This document shows, one piece after another, positions 35,058-48,153 of a DNA stretch of 64,000 nucleotides. Origin of the DNA: Magnaporthiopsis rhizophila (lineage: Eukaryota; Ascomycota; Sordariomycetes; Magnaporthales; Magnaporthaceae); the NCBI GenBank assembly GCA_003049465.1, contig PYSS01000069.1, forward strand, positions 1 through 64,000, written 5' to 3'. The notes under the pieces were generated by a model. It was not told the origin of the DNA and did no database searches. It saw only the letters and a program-made list of their open reading frames with translations. A program made the position numbers and the translations under genes. The first letter of the stretch is position 1. The number at the start of each line of letters is the position of its first letter.

Positions 35058-38000
35058 ATGGATCAAGACTCGACCGGTTTTCCTGCCTTCAACCCGCCGG
35101 CGTCGCTGATTGGCCGAGAGGAGGGTCCGCGCCGGCCGGATGGCCTGGGGCAGCAAGATGGAAACCCCCGGGCTCCGAACACATTGGCTCCCCCGGCTGT
35201 GTCGTCGCTGCGGCTCGATAGCGCCGGGGTCATGCAGCGATCTCTGAGCGAGAATATTCGTGAAGAGCGGGAGGAGCTGCGTGAGGCTGCGGAGCAGACT
35301 CTCAACGTCATTCTGGATCTCAACCTCGACGGCACCATCCGATGGGTGAGCCCATCCTGGGCCGATGTCATCGGCACTCCGCCCGACACCATTCCGGGAA
35401 GGTCGGTCAGCGACCTTATCATCAGCGACAACAAGACCATCTTCACCGACATCGTGGATTGCATGAAGAAGGACGACTCGCGCAGCCAGTTCATACGCTT
35501 CGCCATGAAGCTGGGCCCACTCTCGGTCCTGGCGCCTCTGCAAGCAGTCACTGGCCCTGACAACCAAGGTCCCGTGACTGAGCCGACGATCGATCTCGAG
35601 GCTCAGGGGATAATGGTTTTTGACACTGCCTCCGGCGGAGAGAGTCACGTAAGAGAGAATTTTCGCCCGCGATGGTATCCGTGTCTGTTGTTGGGACTCG
35701 GGCCGTATGACAGGTACTGACAGCAGCGTCGCAATTTGACAACAGATGATGTGGATGATCCGGCCCTGGGTCGGTCCTCGGGAGATCAAGATTGATCTTC
35801 CCGACGTGATCGTCGAGTCGCTGGGTTCTGGGGCGGAAATCCTGGCTAGCTACCTCACACAACTTGCCGAATCCGGAATGGAAGATCCAGCGAACCACGC
35901 TCCCCCTCTGCCGGTTCTGTGTCGCATCTGCGAGCGCCAGATACCTCCGTGGTGGTTCGAGAAACACACCGACCTGTGCTTGCAGGAACATCGTGCCGAG
36001 CTGGATGTCCAGATGGCCCAGGAGAATCTTACAGAACACCGCCACGCCATCGTCAGGGTGCTCGATGCCCTCGAGGCCCGACAAAGCCGGTCCACAACCG
36101 GTGACCAGTCGCCGTTGCCTCTTGCCGAGTACAAGGGTCTGCCTATCGGCCCTCCTCCTTCGACCTCGTCTTCGTCGGGCGCTTCCTCCCCTGCACCGGG
36201 GACCAACAGATCCCGTGACCGTTCTGGTGGCTTTGGCCATGCGCGAGCGCGCTCGTTTGCGGTACGCAGACCCCAGGCGCGGATCGTCGAGCTCATTCTG
36301 GATCTTTGCGATACTGCTTTAGAAATCAGTACTCCTGCCATCAAGGAGGCTTCCTCCCAGAACCCTGGGGAGTTCCGGACACAGTCACCACAGTCCGAGT
36401 CTCGGATCTCACAGGTCATGCAATGGCAGTCCCCGAGCAACAACACCCTGGAACAGGAGCAAGGGCTTGCTCTCCTCTGTTCCGACACCGAAACCGTTGT
36501 CAAGGCAAAAGTTGAAGCCGTGCTGCGGCATAGGCGAATCATCGATTACGCCGAGCGGATTCGTGTTGAATTCACCGTCACTGTGGAGGCATGCGTTGAG
36601 GAGGCCATGCGTAAGGCTGCCAAGATCGCCGCTGGCCGCCTTAGCGACTCTACCGAAGACGAAGAGGAGGAGCTGGCGCTGGAGCAGCAGGCGATGGAGG
36701 AGGCGATAGAGGAGGCGATGGAGGAGGAGGAGGTGCTTCAGACTGCAGAAGAGCCCGCGTTCCCGGAGTCCTTTGATACGTCCTCATCCTTGGCTAGGGC
36801 GCTTCGAAACGCAAATATCAGTGACGACCCTGATGGACGGCGTCTGTCTACTGCCGTCACGTCGACTAGATCAAGCAGCCCAAGGGAATGCCCGACCCCA
36901 CGGTCTCACCGTGGTAACCTCAGCGTGTCGGGCCAGACGCGCGAGTCGCGGCGCGAATCCATGCTCTTTGAGAGCGATGCCGGAGACAGCGACGGCAGCT
37001 TGCGCTCGTCGTCAGTGACGTCGCGGCAGCCCCCTCGGACCGACTCGCCCATCTCCGAGTTTGGCGACCTGCGCAGGCAGGCGAGCTCACGCCAGCACCA
37101 GCGTCGGAGTCTGATACTCCCAGGCGCATCGTCTCCTCGCCGACAGGAGTCACCCTCCCGCTCGACGCAGCCCTCGTCTCCGCTGCGCATTCACAAGCCA
37201 CGCGGCCCGCCCTTCCCGTCCGACGTGCTCATGTCGCCCGAATCGTCTCCCATGCTGCCCCGGAGCGAGTTCACATCGCCGGCGATCCCCATGCATCATC
37301 ATCACCGAAGGCAGTCTTCAGCCGCAATATCGCTAAACACGGGAGACTTTGGCATTGTAAGTGGTGGAAGCAAGCCACCCCCATCGCCCCGCCTGCACGG
37401 GACAAACGCACCGCCACTTGCTCGTGCCGTGCCACCGTCGATCAAGGATTTCGAAGTCATCAAGCCGATCAGCAAGGGTGCCTTTGGAAGCGTATACCTT
37501 TCCAAAAAGAAGTCTACGGGCGAGTACTTTGCCATAAAGGTCCTGAAAAAGGCAGACATGGTTGCCAAAAACCAAGTCACCAACGTCAAAGCGGAACGTG
37601 CCATCATGATGTGGCAAGGAGAGAGTGATTTCGTCGCTAAGCTCTACTGGACCTTCTCGAGCAAGGACTACCTCTATCTCGTGATGGAGTACCTCAACGG
37701 CGGCGATTGCGCGTCTCTGATCAAGATTCTGGGAGGTCTCCCGGAAGACTGGGTCAAGAAGTACCTGGGCGAGGTTATCCTCGGCGTTGAACACCTACAC
37801 AGCCGGGGCATTGTCCACAGAGACCTGAAGCCGGACAACCTCCTCATCGACCAGAAGGGTCATCTGAAACTGACCGACTTTGGCCTTTCGCGCATGGGTC
37901 TGATCGGTCGTCAGAAGCGTGCGTTGAACAGTGGCTCGACCGACCCTGCCCCCGATCTCCTCAAACAGGGCCCATTTGCCCGTTCGGCCTCAATCACGTC

Positions 38001-41000
38001 CTCCCGCTCGACCTCGCTTGACCTCCATGCGCCAACCCACTCTCCCGGGAGCACCCCGCAGATCAACGCTAGCGAGCCGGTCTTGGGGCCGCCGTCCTAC
38101 TTCTCTCTCGGATCGTCGGCAGCTCCGCAGCATGAGTCTCGTCGCACCTCAGGCCGCCGAAGCGACAGCGGCGGTAGCGATGCGCTTACGAACATGCTTG
38201 GGAACTTCTCGTTGAACGACACACACGCCCCTGTGCCCCAACAGGCTGTCCAGTCTCCACAGACGGAAGGTAGCGAGGGCGAAGCACATGGCTCGCCTGA
38301 TTTCGCCTCCCTCCAGCACACCAACACGCACGGAAGCACCGGCACGGACCCTGGAAAGGGCACGCCGCCGATGTCGAGTATGCCACCGCCAAACTGGGCT
38401 CTGTTTGATCCCGAAGACAAGAACCGCCGGTTTGTTGGGACGCCCGACTACCTCGCTCCCGAGACCATCAAAGGCGAGCCGCAAGACGAGACGAGCGACT
38501 GGTGGTCTGTTGGCTGCATCATGTACGAGTTTCTCTACGGCATGCCTCCGTTTCACGCGCCTGAACCTGAGCTCGTATTTGAGAACATCTTGGCGCGCAG
38601 GATCCAATGGCCTGACGAGATGGAGGATGAGGTTTCGAGCGACGCAAAGGACCTGCTGAACAAGCTGCTCTGCATGGACCCCCGCGAGCGGCTCGGTGCC
38701 AACCGGGATGAGAAGTTCGCATCGGGCGGGGAGGAAATTCGCAGCCATCCGTGGTTCAAGGGAATGAACTGGGACACTCTCCTGCAAGACGAGGCTCAGT
38801 TCGTGCCTCAGCCTGAGAACCCCGAAGATACCGAATATTTCGATGCTCGAGGGGCCACCTTGCAATCATTTGCCGAGGAGATGGAGGACCAAGTGTCACC
38901 GCCGGCAGTGCCGGCTAACGAGTACCCTGACCGGCCGCACGACGCCTTGTCACGCGTGCGTTCGCAGTTCAACTCGATCAAGCGCGGGCTGATGCCGCTT
39001 CACATTCCGCCGCACGTCCGGGACCACAAGAGCCGCCGACTCAGCGAGCCCGTCGCCACCGACGACTTTGGGAACTTTGCGTTCAAGAATCTGCCCGTTC
39101 TCGACAAGGCCAATAAGGACGTCATCCAAAAACTCCGCGCCGAAGCACTCGCTGCGCACAAACCGACGGCCATCAGTCCCGGTGGCATGAATAGTGTCAC
39201 ATCTCCAGGTGGCCTCGAGGCGGCGCTGTCGATGCCAGTGCACAGGACAATGTCCAATGCCAAAGCCTCGCAGCGACCACAGTCGCCATCTGGGCTAAGC
39301 CATGCCAACTCATCTCCAAGTCGAGCCTCACAGCCGTCGTCTCCCTTGCTGGTTTCATTCGTTGCCGGCCAGACCTCTGAAGGCCGACGCAAGGCGTCCA
39401 GCAATTCATCCAGTCTATCCCAGCAGTCTTCTGGCAACCTGCAGCCTGGCAGCTTCTTCGACGTCCCCCGTGTGCCGCCAAGTCTCCAAAAAGCGGCCAC
39501 GACTGTAGCTGCCGTATCTCCGGTTAAGGGTCGGGCGCCTCTATCGCCGCTCCCACTCTCGCCGCAGAAGATCGTCACCACCCCTCGCCAAGGCGGTGGC
39601 TCTTCCGTTAGCCGCTCTAGGTCCCTGACTGTGGGCTCTCAGGAGGGCAGTCCGGTTGCGTCGGATATGCTCGCGCACCACCGCAATCGCCGCAGCCAGG
39701 TGTTTGACATGTCGCCGTCCTCGTCCGACAACGAAGGGGAAAAGGCAAATGCGCTTCTCCGCGTACAAAGACGACGCCAAAGTTCCAGGCGGCTGTCGCA
39801 GATCACGCTGGATGGACCCGTTTTCCGGCCCCTCGACGTACTCATTTGCGAGGATCACCCCGTATCCCGCATGATCATGGAGAAGCTGCTCGAGAAGCTT
39901 CGTTGCCGGACCATCTCGGCAACAAACGGGTCGGAAGCGGTTCGGTACTCGATGAGCGATATCAAGTTCGACATCATCTTCATGGAATTCAGGATGCCTC
40001 AGATCAGCGGTGCCGACGTTGCCCGGATGATTCGCGAGACCAAGAACGCAAACTCGCACACGCCCATTGTGGCCATCACGGCCTACCTCAAGGAGCTGCA
40101 GGCGCCGCACTACTTTGACTCGCTCATCGACAAGCCCATCAGCTCGTCCAAGCTGACCGAGGTTCTGGGCAATCTGTGCCAGTGGAAGCCTCCAGCGGGC
40201 AACCAACCCCATTCCCTCACCCTCCCGCTGACCCATCCCACACCATCTGGCTTGAGACAGGAGAGTCTCCGCTTGGAGGACAGCCCGACTTCAGGCTCGT
40301 CTATCTATGCTCATCGGACGGGAAGCAGCTTCCGAGGCTCGAGCCGCGAGGAGTCGATTAGCTCTAGTCTATTCGGCGATTCGGAGTCTGTCACGACAGA
40401 CGACATGGTCGTTGGCATGAGCCGAAAGACGACGGGCGACTGGGAGGATTCAGCATTGGGAATATCCCATCAAGATCCGCTTCCACTCAGCTCTTCTGAG
40501 CCCACGAAGCCTCCTGTACACCTGGTGGTGCAGGAAACCTCCCCGGTGAAGCCTGCGAAGACGGATCAGGCGCGGGCAAATGTCGTCACCGCTGGGCCTG
40601 TCAAGCAGCTGTCGCTGGAGAAACTCAAGGCCAAACGAGATGCCAGCGAAAAAAGACGCAGCGAGGGATCGGTCGACTCGGCAGACGACGAGGACGACGA
40701 ACTGGGCCTTGGCCGCTTGCCCGTGCCTAACAATGGGCAGTGCGGAGGAGGCCAAAGCCGGCAGCATTTCCGTAGCAAGTCCGTCTTGCCATCATCCAAA
40801 CTTGGAATCGAAATGATGCGGGCCAACAGCCACGATAGCGTTGTGCACACCAGCACACCCGAGAAGTCGACCAAGAAGACTGAGGGCCTTGCCGATACCC
40901 ATATTGAGCAAGACTACGACGAGGAGGGAGACATGACGGTGATACACACGCCTCCAGACCAGTGTGGCGGTTCGTCGGAAGACAACGCGACTGTGGTTGG

Positions 41001-41124
41001 GTATGACGAGGACACTCCACGACCAACAATCCAACATAGTTCTAGCACCATTGGCAACGAGACAACACCGCGACCGCCCGTCAAGTCGCCGCTGAGGAGA
41101 GAAGAGCCGACGACTTTCTTTTGA
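35058..41124 (+). CDS. RIM15: Rim15-type protein kinase (PAS, zinc finger, AGC kinase, receiver domain)
   Basis: Nutrient-responsive Ser/Thr kinase of the Greatwall/Rim15 class, which controls entry into quiescence and stress programmes downstream of TOR/PKA. Exons are 35058-35648 and 35746-41124; the 97-nt intron (GTAAGA...AACAG) restores GGESH-MMWMIRPWVGPREI. The protein is 1989 residues. A PAS region lies at about 75-170 (LNVILDLNLDGTIRWVSPSW). A Cys/His cluster lies at about 255 (CRICERQIPPWWFEKHTDLC). The kinase spans about 764-1200: GKGAFG-like SKGAFGSVYL, AIKVLKKAD, HRDLKPDNLL at 888, DFGLSR at 908, then a roughly 180-residue insert before GTPDYLAPE at 1095, as is usual for this class. 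The receiver domain lies at about 1560-1680 (LICEDHPVSR, DKPIS), with Glu1611 where the phospho-accepting Asp is expected. The start is the ATG in ATACAATGG; an upstream in-frame Met lies at 35037. Confidence 0.95.
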
Positions 41125-42862
41125 ACCGGCCACTGATTTTCTTGTGTTATATGTCTTGAGGGGATGTCCAACAAAACCATGGCGAAATCAGGGAACTGGA
41201 ACCCAGGAAAAGAAAGAAGAAAAAGAAAAAAAGAAGAAAAAAAAAGGGAAAACTCCAAAATCCTACAGGGAAAAAGCGACAAAGGAGAGGGAAAAAAAAA
41301 GGTGATATAGCGACCCGTCGCAGAACACCCGGAGCTTTCCACCTTTCCCATGTTTTTTGTCCTGTTACTTGTATGCTCTTTCCCCAACACAAAATCTTGA
41401 CGTTTACCAAGCGAGGCGTTGACGGGATGACAGATATCGAGACCGTATCTATTTGTCTTTCATATTGTTGTTTTCTCTTTTACTTTATTTCCCTATCTCT
41501 ACCCCATTTTCGAATGTACCTGGCCTTGGCCGCCAATGGCACACATGTTTTGAGCCGGCGTTGAGGCGCATATAGTATGAAGAAGGTCGCCCAGTCGACC
41601 TCGTGGCTTATGAGTGTTTTTTTTCTTTGATGGTCCTTGGCTTCGGCTTTTGTCTCTCATTTGTCCCGCAAGACACAGGCATGCCCTTGATTGACGTGGC
41701 TTCTGATGCGTCTTTTCTCTCCTTTTTGTTTTCTTTCTTGACGACGTCATCGTTTACGGTTTTTATTCTTTGTCTACTCGTTTTCGTCTCGTCTTCGTCT
41801 CTCACCGTCATGTTTAACTGGACATTTCGCCTCTCCGTCAACGCTTGCCCGAAGTATTTCCGTACGTGATTTATAAGTATGTTCCTTTTCTGATGCCGGA
41901 TTCTCCTTTTTTCTGCTCGCTCCTGACTGGACTACCTGCTTTTATGTGAGGTATATGCCGGATGTGTCTGCCTGAATTCACGCACCTTTCTCACTGTATT
42001 TATTTCAAATCCATCCGGCATGCCCACATTGGGAAGAACAAAGGAGGAAAAACAAATGTTCATGACGGAAGAAGTATCATTCTGCGATGTGTGAATAGTG
42101 GTATAGGTAGGCAATTTGCTTTATCAACGCCGAGTATGGAATCCAGGATGCCCTGTTTGCTTTGGGTGAGTTACTCTCGAGGTTGATAGCGTGAGGCTTG
42201 GCACTGCTGTATGTAGCTCCTGCGTGCCCTGTGCATGCAGAACGTGGGGGGAGCTTCGGCTGGTGCACGCTGTCGAAGTGTGGCGACTGATTGGCCGAAT
42301 CGCCACCAAGCTTTTAAGTCCCGGGGCACCGGAAAGCGGAGGTCAGCAGTGGCGGCGGCGGCGTGCAAGGGTTAAGGGTTGCCACGCCTGCGCCTGGAAG
42401 GCATGGAATGCGGGAGGAAGCTTCCTGACGAGGTCCAGTGACGCGGGCACATGGCACACACACACGCACACTTTCAGATTCAGCATTCGACTCGATTTCC
42501 CAGTCGCCAACTCGCTCGCCGGCGCTCTTTTATCTTCGTCCCGACACCCCGCGCCCTCCGGCCTTCCCATCTCCCAGCCCATACCTACAGATCTGCGAGA
42601 TCATTGAACTCCGACTGCCCGTCCAGCTCTACGATCTGCCGCCGAGGTGCGCCCGCCCAACCCGAAGCCCCGATCTCGGTCGCCGAATCCTTCGCAGCGC
42701 AGCGACAAGTAGTAACCAGCCGACTCCGACAAGCCCGCGTCCCTTTCCCGCCGCTTCTCCAGCTTTGCGCCTTTAAACACGCCGTGGTCCGCCCGAGGCT
42801 CACAGCGAGGCGCAAACCCGGAGTGTCGGGAGCGGACGCAAGCACCAAGCCCTCCGACACCC
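41125..42862. other. Tandem intergenic region, rim15 3' side and IBTK-like promoter
   Basis: 1.7 kb. T-rich, A-rich 3' flank at 41.1-41.9 kb; a CA-rich (ACACACACGCACAC) stretch near 42460. No gene supported. Confidence 0.55.
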
Positions 42863-45800
42863 ATGAGTCACCTACTTTGGAGGTCCTACTGGCAAGACGA
42901 TGTCGACCGCTTTCGCCGCCTCTTGGCCCCCGCCTCGGGCTACACCGCGCCCAGCACCTTGCGCGGGCCCAACGTAGGCGCCGGCGCCGGCGCCGGCGCG
43001 AGCGTTGGAGGCATCGCCAGCGCCGCTGCTGCAGGGAGCCCCGGCGCCGTCGGGACCTCGCCCGCCCGCGCCCCCGCCAGCAAGACGCGCAAGTCCTCGA
43101 CCCATCTTGGAGGCACGGGAGGAGGCGGCGGCGCGGGCGGAGCTGCCATGGGCAAGGCAGAGGTCAACAGCCGTGACCACGCTGGCCTCACACTACTGCT
43201 ACGCGCCGCCTCGTCAGCCTCGCCCAACGCCGTCGCCTTCGTGCGCGCCCTGCTCGAACACCCGGCGCTGGATATATACGCCCAGGACGTCGAGAGCGGC
43301 TGGAATGCGCTGCATCGCGCTCTGTACGCCGGCAACATCTCTATCGCGCGGTTGCTCCTGGAAAAGGAGCGCAAGGATCTTACCGAGGGTGTTTTTGGCG
43401 GCGCCTCCATCTCGCGCATCGGCCAGCTCATCAAGACCAAGGATCACGAGGGCAACAGCCCCTTCGACCTGTTCGCGAGCACCATCGGGGAACGCAGCAT
43501 CATGCGCAATGTGTCGGGATCCCCTTTACCCGACGATGGAGGCTCTGACAGTGAGGAGTCGCTGCCCCTCCAGGACGCCACGTTAGTAGCCATTCTCAAG
43601 TGCCACTCGCCGCTGCTGCCGCTGTTGCTATTTTTTTTTTTTTTTGTATATCTTCCTTGATCCTGCCATCTTACCGTTCTACACGCAGACATCACATCTC
43701 TTCTAAAAATTAACATGGGCGTGTTCTGACTCTGTTCCCAGGAGCATTGGCGGCCTGCAAGATCTCGTAGACGGCGATGAGCTCTTCATGTTCGGGAGCA
43801 ACAAGAACATGTCTCTTGGCGTCGGCGATGAGTCTGATCGGCAGTATCCCGAACGAGTACACCTCCGCCGCCCGGACCATCTTTTCCACACGTTCCATGC
43901 CGATTATCTGGACAAGGCTGGGCTAGAACACCCAGGTCCACTCAAGCTCGAGGAACTGCCCGCCATTGTTCTGACGAGGCCGCTGGAAGTCCGCGATGTG
44001 GTTCTCTCCAAGTTCCACAGCGCCATCGTGACCACCGATCCCGTCTCGAACCTGTACATCTGTGGTATTGGCCGTGGTGGACGGTTGGGTTTGAGCGACG
44101 ACCAGCGGGTCCGATTCACCTTCGTGCCCGTCCAGGGCGGTCTCGCAGACCGCCAGGTCGCGCAAGTGGCTCTCGGGCAGGATCACTCGGTAGCCGTTAC
44201 GAGCGCTGGCGAGCTTTGGACCTGGGGCTCAAACACGCACTCCCAGCTCGGCTACACGCTGCCTCCCCCTACCAAGAAGGACGAGGAGCCCATGAGCCTG
44301 TTCCCTCGGCAGGTGTTTGGGGTTCTGAAGAAGGAAGTCGTCATCGGCGTAGCTGCTTCTGCCATCCACTCAGTCGCCTACACCAGCAGCTCGCTGTACT
44401 GCTGGGGCAAGAACATGGGCCAGCTGGCGCTGATGGACGCGGACTCTAGGTCCCTCGAGATCCAGCCGACGCCGCGCAAAGTCGCCGCTTCTATGTTCTT
44501 GGCGCCGATAGTCACGGCTTCGGCCATCGACAAGGCGACCACGATTCTGTTGGCAAACCACAGTGTTTGCGTTTTCACGAGCTACGGCTACAACTGGGTC
44601 AGGTTCCCGCCCATCGACCCATTTGCAGACTCGCGCATCCACCGGGGAGTGCGGGGCCAGGACCACTATCACAAAGGCCGCTGGATCTGCCACATCGACT
44701 CCGGTGGCGACACAATCGCCGCTGTCACGGGTCGTGGCGACCTCTTTATCATGGGGCTGAACCATGACGTCGACGCAAGCTCCTCCGCCTCGACGACGAA
44801 TCCGTCCAAGATAAAGGGCGCCGTCGGCCAGCCACAATGCATATGGCGAGCGAGAAAGAACGGGGTCAAGTCTGTCGGTGTCGGTGACCATGGCTCCGTC
44901 ATCATCGCCACCGAATCCGGGGCCGTGTGGCGGCGGGTGCGCCGGGCCACGGCCAAGGACGCGTACATCACGGCGGGCTCGGAACTTGCCAGGCGCAACG
45001 ACTTCAAGTTCCAGCGCATCCCCTATATTACAAAGATTGTGACTGTGCGCGGCTCCCCGTCCGGCGCCTTCGCTGCCGTTCGTAGGGACTCAGAGGTCAT
45101 GAAGAAGCAGATTACAGTCGATCGTCAGTCAATACGAGATGATGTTTCCGCGCTTCTGCCGCTGCGGGGCTTTGTCTCGTCTAGGCCGAGGCCAGATGGA
45201 GACTCTGTCCTGAGGGTTCTCAAACAGGACAAGTCTATGGCCTCGCAACTTGCGTATGCCGTCAACTCGATGCTCTTCTCGACTGATGTGGCCTCTGACG
45301 TGCGCCATTTCTTGGCCGTCAACGCCGGGTCGAACGAAGAAGCCGGGCGGGATGTTCTCATCTGCTCGTCCTCCCACCCCGATCTCAAGATACCTGTCCA
45401 CGGCTGGATCCTGTGTGCGAGGAGCTCGACCGTCCGTGATGCTCTGGCCCAGTGCCGTTCGCAGGGGTCACACACGTCTGCTGGTCTTACTGTCGAGGTC
45501 GCGGATGACAAGGCGCTGATCACGGTAGAAGCAAGCGATCTGTTGACCGTCCTCAACGTCGTCGTCTGGATCTACACAGACCGGGCCGTCGCTGCCTGGA
45601 ACGTCCGCCAGCCATCGCCGGCCTTGACGCAGGCGTCTCGCCAGCTCCGCGTTGAGGTCATGAAAGTCGCTTCGAGACTGCGCATGTCAAGCCTTGAGGC
45701 CATGGCACGGCTGCAGACCGACTCAGCATGTACGTTGACGGCCGATCTGACGTCAGTAATAAAAGATCCTCTCTTCTTCCAGGATGCCGACGTCGTCGTC

Positions 45801-47996
45801 GAGCTCGAGGGGGGAGAAACTGCCGCCCACAGCTCGCTGCTCTGCCAACGCTGCCCCTACTTTGACGGTCTCTTCAGGGGTCGCTCGGCTGGGATGTGGC
45901 TAGCTTCTCGTCTGGATGCCGCACCGGGCGGGCCGCAGAGGATACCAATCGATATGAAGCACTTCGAGCCAGAGCCGTTCAGCTATGTGATGCGATACCT
46001 GTACACCGATGCGGGCGAGGAGCTGTTTGATGCCACAGTAGCTCCCAGTTTCGAGGGCTTCACGGGCCTCATACTCGATGTGCTGGCCATCGCAAACGAG
46101 CTGATGCTGGATCGGCTGTCGCAGATCTGCCAAAAGGTGATGGGACGTTTCGTTAATACTCGGAACATCGCGCACCTCCTGAACGAGATTAGTCCGTGCT
46201 CAGTCACCATGTTCAAGGACGCAGGCCTCGAATATCTATGCATGCAGATGGAGACCATGCTGGAGAACCACATACTCGATGACCTGGAGGAAGACCTGCT
46301 TGTTGAACTAGACCATGTGGTCAAGGAAAACCAAGCGGAGAACTCGGTCAAGTCGAGGCACGTGGTGGCAGGCCTCCACGAGCTGCACCCCGAGCTGATG
46401 CAAGACATCGAGGAGGAGAGACAGCGTCGCGTCCGGGAGATGGCGTGGAAAGCCAGTCACCGGGACGAGGAGAAGAGGCTGTCGTCGTCGTACAAGGGCA
46501 GGGTTGGAAGTCTGGACGATTTAAACCCTGCTGTCGCCGCTGCGATAGCCACGCCAGAGAGATCGCGAAAGAAGACTGCCGCACGTAACGAGCCTTTTAG
46601 TCCTGTTATCCGGCCCAAGGCGTCTGTGGCGGATCTGATGTTCGAGATGGAGGATGACAAGAATGATGGCCCGACGACACCGGGTGCAAAATCGCGCATG
46701 CAGAAGGGCTCAAGAGCGACAGAGGACGAGCAGCCTCTGCTGCCGCTCGGGCCGAAGCATACCCCTGGAGGAGCATCTGCGGCTGCTCCTGGATTCTCAG
46801 CAAGCTCTGCAGCGGGCGCAAACCTCCTGTCCAGCTCGGGGAGCCCATGGCAGGCCAAGCCGCTCGCGATGCCCAAGCTCGATCTGCGTGAGATCATGAG
46901 CGAGGCGTCTTCAAAGACGACGCCATCTGCGCTGTCTGCCGGCCTGGCTGCACAGAAGCTGAAGGAAGCCGGCCCCAAGGGCGCCGCGACACCACCGTCG
47001 AAAAAGCAGAAGCCATCGCAAAGGGAGAAGAAGCAGCAACAGGTTGCCGCACAGGAGGCGGCGGCCGCAAGCCAGCTCAAACCAGGCGGCGCATGGGAGA
47101 TTGCCGGGAAAAAGCCTGCAGATGGCAGTCATTCTTCGCCTTGGAAGCCCACGCCAGCCACAACCAGAGTCAGCCTCAAGGACGCGTTGTCGGGCGCCGG
47201 CGAGACAGTAGTTCCGCCTCCAGCCACGCCACCTGCGCCCGCGGTCATGCCGCCCGTGACCAAGCCGCTCGTGGCGGCCGAGTCGACGCCAAAGACGGCG
47301 GCAGCTGTGCACAGGCGCACGGCGTCTCCCGACACGCGGTTCGCGGGCCAGTCGCGGGCGCCGGGCGTGTTCTCGGCCTCGCCACGCCGCGAGCTGCTGG
47401 TGCCGCATTCAAAGTCGTACCTGTCGCCGGCGGCCAAGTCGGAGCCGACGCTGGGCCTCAGCATGGCCGACATCATCGGGCAGCAGCGGCGTGAGCAGGA
47501 GCTCGTGCGCGAGGCCGTGGCCAAGCGCAGCCTGCAGGAGATCCAGCAGGAGCAGGCGTTCCAGGAGTGGTGGGACCAGGAGAGCCGGCGCACGCAGGAC
47601 GAGGAGCGCCGCAGGGCCGCCAAGGAGGAGAGGGCGGCTGGTAGGGCGGCTGCGGGGGGCGGCCGCAAGGGGAACAACAATAAAAGCAACAACAACAACA
47701 ACGAGCAACCCATCTCTGCAGCCGATGTGAGCCCCGGCGCTGCTAGGAATGCAGCCGATGACAGCGGCGCTCCCGCCGACGGAAGTGCTAGTACCAGCAG
47801 AGCTAGCCGAGGCGGGCGCGGGGCGCGGCGTGGTAGAGCATCGGCTAGGGGACGCGGTGGCGGCGGCGGCGGTGCAGCGGCGGCTCCTGCGCCATCCGCG
47901 TCAGGAGATGCTGGCAAATCCGGTGGCGAGAGCAACAGGCCTCCCGGGACTCAGAGGGGACGAGGCAGGAAGCGAGGGGATGGGGTAAGATCGTGA
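42863..47996 (+). CDS. IBTK/Btb3-like ankyrin-RCC1-BTB protein
   Basis: Likely adaptor of a Cul3 ubiquitin ligase, by analogy with IBTK and fission yeast Btb3. Exons are 42863-43581 and 43742-47996; the 160-nt intron (GTTAGT...CCCAG, with a T15 run) joins DAT-SIGGLQDLV. The protein is 1657 residues. Ala/Gly-rich linker at about 35-95. Ankyrin repeats at about 97-190 (NSRDHAGLTLLLRAA, GWNALHRALYAGNISIARLLL). RCC1-type repeats at about 250-620 (DELFMFGSNKNMSLGVG, LWTWGSNTHSQLGY, LYCWGKNMGQLAL). BTB1 around 776 (DVLICSSSHPDLKIPVHGWI) and BTB2 around 920-1035 (DADVVVELEGGETAAHSSLL, YVMRYLYTD). The last roughly 600 residues are low-complexity, with a coiled-coil-like MADIIGQQRREQELV to FQEWWDQES and an RG/GG-rich basic end. 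It converges with the F-box/WD gene, 157 bp apart. Confidence 0.9.
43631..43645. repeat. T15 run in the IBTK-like intron
   Basis: Polypyrimidine run about 95 nt before the 3' splice site; it causes a false Phe run if the intron is translated. Confidence 0.85.
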
Positions 47997-48153
47997 GAAA
48001 CAGAGTGCGTACATCACACCTACCTCGTATCCACCGGTCACGTATATAAAACCCTATTAGAGAAAGAACGCAAGTATCATGCGCGTTTCTACGTCTATAG
48101 CTCGTAATTATCTGGATTCCAATCACTTCTCCAAAAAATAATAAAAATAAAAA

